A stretch of DNA of 45,684 bases from Negativicutes bacterium. Lineage in GTDB: Bacteria; Bacillota_C; Negativicutes; Acidaminococcales; Acidaminococcaceae. The notes under the pieces are model-generated. The model did not search any database. It saw only the letters and a program-made list of their open reading frames with translations, and was not told the DNA's origin. The stretch is from NCBI GenBank assembly GCA_009930275.1, contig RZYP01000008.1, positions 1 to 45,684 on the forward strand, written 5' to 3'. This document shows positions 43,280 to 45,684 of the stretch, in pieces. Position 1 is the stretch's first letter, and every line of letters begins with the position of its first letter. The translations under genes were made by a program, and so were the position numbers.

Positions 43280-43288
43280 ATTATAGCA
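43280..43288 (-). promoter_or_regulatory. Extended -10 promoter of pepF
   Basis: TGCTATAAT on the minus strand, about 40 bases before pepF. A 12-base A/T palindrome (AATAATATTATT) lies just after it. No strong -35 is visible. Confidence 0.6.
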
Positions 43289-43325
43289 CAGAGAAAAGCT
43301 AAAAATTGGTTAGGAAGGTAACATA

Positions 43326-45056
43326 ATGCGAACACTATTAATTGCTGTTAACAGCAAATATATCCACACATCGTTGGGAATACGTTCCATACAAGGTTTT
43401 TGTAAAGAAAAAGGCTTCGATATAGAATTATGTGAAGAGACGATACAAACACCATTACTTGCTGCTTTGGCAGAGATAACTTCTTATGAGCCTGACATTA
43501 TTGGTATTGATGTACATATCTGGAATAAAAATTATGTCTATTCATTGGTTAGTCTTATTCGTAAGGTTTGCCCCAAAAAAATAATTATTTTAGGCGGGCC
43601 GGAGGTTTCGTTCGCGGCTGAAGAGGTCTTTGTGGAGTGCCCTGACGTGAATTTCATAATTCAGGGTGAAGGGGAGGAAGCTTTTGCTTCACTTCTGGCA
43701 GATATTGAGCGTGATGGGAACATTACCACCGAAAGTGTTGCCTGGCGTGATGCTGAAGGCAATATAAGAAATTCAGGTAATTTGAGTGTAGTCAAAGATT
43801 TGGCAGTGTTGCCGTTTTCTTATGATGATATCGATGCTTTTTCGAAAAATCATAAAATTGTTTATTACGAGTGTACACGTGGCTGTCCTTTCCGCTGTTC
43901 GTATTGTCTTTCTGGTATTTCCCATAGTGTCAGGAGAAAACCGTTAGCCAAGGTTATTCAGGAACTTGACCGATTTGTGGCGGCCAAGGCTCCGTTGATA
44001 AAATTTGTCGACCGTACCTATAATTTGGATGAGGATTATTATTTACCAATTATGAGACACTTAGCAGCCAAGGATACGGAATCTGTTTTTCACTTTGAAA
44101 TTAAGGCTGATTTGCTTTCGGAAAAAGTATTGGCATTCCTCGAAGCGGTTCCTAAAGGAAGGTTTCAGTTTGAAATTGGTGTTCAAACGACAAATGTAGC
44201 TACTTTGGCGGCTATCGACAGAAATGATGACTGGTCTTCTTTAGCAAGCAATGTCACGAAAATACTCAGTTTTTCAAATATACATGTGCATTTGGATCTA
44301 ATTGCCGGTTTGCCCTTTGAAGACATGAATAGTTTTAAAAAATCATTTAATGATGTTTATAGCCTGCAGCCGCATATGCTTCAGTTGGGCTTTCTGAAAA
44401 TACTGAAGGGGTCTAAAATATCTCAGCAATGTACAGAATATGGAATTGTTTATATGAATGAGGCCCCCTACGAAGTTTTACAGACAAAGTACATTCCTTA
44501 TAGAGACATGCGTTTTGTGAAAATTTTCGAAGACGTGTTTGAACACACTTATAATACTGGTAAATTCTCCCATGTATTAGACTATATTATAAAAAATGAA
44601 TATGCTGGCAACGCTTTTTCCTTTTATTCTGCATTGAGCCTGTGGTGGTATAAAAACAATCTATATCCTGAAGGTCATAATGTGAGAAACGTTGCCTTGT
44701 TATTGAAGCTTTTTTTTGAAGATGAATTTCCGTATCGAACAAAGGATTATATTGAGGCGTTACGCTTCGATGTCTTCCTTATGCAGGCGGGGTGGAGACC
44801 AGAAAGCTTTAACTGGAACATTGATGAAATTAAAGAACTTGCCCTCAATTTTTGGCGGAATGCTGATACTGTAAAAAAGTATATGCCTGAATATGATTTC
44901 TCGACTTGGCGTAAAGTTAGGAAATATTATGCAATTGAAGAATTTCACTGGCATCCTTCAAAAGGTAATGGTGTTAATTTTGTCGTACTTGCAGACTATA
45001 CCGGCACTGAGGTGCGATACTTGGAAATTAAAGGAAATGATTTCTATGACAAATAG
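43326..45056 (+). CDS. B12-binding-domain radical SAM protein
   Basis: A 576-residue enzyme. Residues 1-125 resemble a cobalamin-binding fold (TLLIAVNSKYIHTSLGIRSI, DIIGIDVHIWN, IILGGPEVSF, IIQGEGEEAF). The radical SAM core follows with the cluster Cys residues around 187-194 in CTRGCPFRCSYC, FVDRTYN and FEIGVQTTN. The C-terminal 200 residues match the DUF4080-type extension. The classic DxHxxG cobalamin motif reads DVHIWN here, so real B12 binding is uncertain. ATG 43326 follows GGAAGG. It overlaps the next radical SAM gene by 11 bases. Confidence 0.88.
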   Translation: MRTLLIAVNSKYIHTSLGIRSIQGFCKEKGFDIELCEETIQTPLLAALAEITSYEPDIIGIDVHIWNKNYVYSLVSLIRKVCPKKIIILGGPEVSFAAEEVFVECPDVNFIIQGEGEEAFASLLADIERDGNITTESVAWRDAEGNIRNSGNLSVVKDLAVLPFSYDDIDAFSKNHKIVYYECTRGCPFRCSYCLSGISHSVRRKPLAKVIQELDRFVAAKAPLIKFVDRTYNLDEDYYLPIMRHLAAKDTESVFHFEIKADLLSEKVLAFLEAVPKGRFQFEIGVQTTNVATLAAIDRNDDWSSLASNVTKILSFSNIHVHLDLIAGLPFEDMNSFKKSFNDVYSLQPHMLQLGFLKILKGSKISQQCTEYGIVYMNEAPYEVLQTKYIPYRDMRFVKIFEDVFEHTYNTGKFSHVLDYIIKNEYAGNAFSFYSALSLWWYKNNLYPEGHNVRNVALLLKLFFEDEFPYRTKDYIEALRFDVFLMQAGWRPESFNWNIDEIKELALNFWRNADTVKKYMPEYDFSTWRKVRKYYAIEEFHWHPSKGNGVNFVVLADYTGTEVRYLEIKGNDFYDK

Positions 45057-45684
45057 ATATAATAATTATTCTGATTTTCTTAAAAGCAAATATGGTGTAA
45101 AAGTGTATAAACTACCTATCAGTATTCCGGTAACATGCCCGAATCGTGACGGCGCTTGCGGCTTTTCAGGATGCACCTTTTGTGGCGATATAGGAGCAGG
45201 TTATCAGCATATGCCCGCGACTGTTAGTGTTAAAGAACAGATTAATATGCATACAGAGCATATAGTCGATAAATATAAAGCAAAAAAATTTATTGCTTAT
45301 TTCCAAAATTACTCTAATACATATCTACCGTTGTCTGAGTTAGAGAATTTTGTTTTACAGGCTTGTGAAAAAGACATTGTGCGGATTGCCCTCGCTACCA
45401 GACCTGATTGCGTCAGTGATGATTATTTGAGCAAGCTGGCAGAAATAAAGAATGAGCAAAATGTCGATATAAGCATAGAGTTGGGTCTCCAGACAGTAAA
45501 TTATCATATCTTGCAACAAATTGATCGAGGACATTCTTTAGCCGAATACCTTGACGCGATGCAGCGTATTAATAGTTTCGGCTTTGATAGCTGCACTCAT
45601 GTTATTTTGAACTTGCCGGGCAGTGATAGACTAGATGTTATCGAAACGGCTAAAGTGCTGTCTGCAATGAAGACCACCGAAGCA
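45046..45684 (+). CDS. Radical SAM protein of the YhcC/TIGR01212 type, 3' truncated
   Basis: An open frame of 213 codons runs from ATG 45046 to the window end without a stop. It has KYGVKVYKLPISIPVTCPNRDG, then GCTFCGD, giving the wide Cx11Cx2C cluster of this family, with one extra Cys inside the loop. FIAYFQNYSNTYLP, IALATRPDCV, ISIELGLQTVNYHIL and RGHSLAEY are also family blocks. AAAGGAAAT precedes the start, which lies 11 bases inside the previous gene, so the two are co-translated. About 90-100 residues are probably missing. The substrate is unknown. Confidence 0.92.
   Translation, partial: MTNRYNNYSDFLKSKYGVKVYKLPISIPVTCPNRDGACGFSGCTFCGDIGAGYQHMPATVSVKEQINMHTEHIVDKYKAKKFIAYFQNYSNTYLPLSELENFVLQACEKDIVRIALATRPDCVSDDYLSKLAEIKNEQNVDISIELGLQTVNYHILQQIDRGHSLAEYLDAMQRINSFGFDSCTHVILNLPGSDRLDVIETAKVLSAMKTTEA

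Noticed and set aside
1..45684. CRISPR arrays, transposases, integrases, phage genes, toxin-antitoxin or defence genes
   Set aside because: I looked for direct repeats, terminal inverted repeats and typical proteins on both strands and saw none. The region is conserved core genome.

Overview
The window is a gene-dense stretch of bacterial chromosome, about 41-43% G+C by eye, in which nearly every gene is a conserved housekeeping gene. Gene content and order point to a Firmicute: a FapR-controlled fatty acid cluster, a tyrosine T-box, YlqD, YlxM, RbgA and TmcAL. The combination with DUF4127, DUF815 and the ackA-yceD-rpmF-fapR-plsX order fits the Negativicutes, perhaps near Phascolarctobacterium or Acidaminococcus. 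That placement is inference, because no rRNA is present.

Layout. (1) 1-2264, + strand: end of folP, folK and a DUF815 ATPase, closed by a two-way terminator. (2) 2335-5016: tyrS with its T-box leader and mscL on the minus strand, a small DnaA-domain-I-like protein on plus, and a minus-strand tRNA-Pro(CGG). (3) 5083-10531: a DUF4127 exported protein (minus), then rsmD, coaD, a hendecad-repeat coiled-coil protein and a patatin-like hydrolase (plus), converging on tmcAL (minus). (4) 10692-20424: ackA, yceD and rpmF, then a FapR-type operator and promoter driving fapR-plsX-fabH-fabD-fabG-acpP-fabK-fabF-rnc. (5) 20485-31099: a radical SAM gene, smc, ftsY, ylxM, ffh, rpsP, khpA, ylqD, rimM, trmD, a second SPOUT methyltransferase gene and rplS. 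These make the secretion, chromosome-folding and ribosome-maturation block. (6) 31189-35396: lepB, rbgA, rnhB, a yraN-family gene and a comM/yifB-family gene. (7) 35397-36998: a 340-base gap and two unrecognised genes, one membrane protein (plus) and one soluble protein (minus). (8) 37153-45684: nadE (minus), a YbaK-type deacylase, thrC, pepF (minus), and two overlapping radical SAM genes, the last cut by the window end.

How the genes work together. The fatty acid block makes acyl-ACP chains and feeds PlsX, and FapR most likely senses malonyl-CoA to set its level. Ffh, FtsY and LepB form the protein export route. RimM, TrmD, RbgA, RsmD, RNase III, rpsP, rplS and rpmF serve ribosome production. 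TmcAL, TrmD, tyrS and the YbaK-type protein act on tRNA or its charging.

I see no mobile element, phage, CRISPR array, toxin-antitoxin or defence system. The most unusual items are a stand-alone DnaA domain-I-like protein, a MscL with a zinc-ribbon tail, a FabK-like enzyme with a C-terminal cysteine cluster, a Fur/PerR-type palindrome between nadE and ybaK, and the two orphan genes. None of these amounts to a clearly new multi-gene system.
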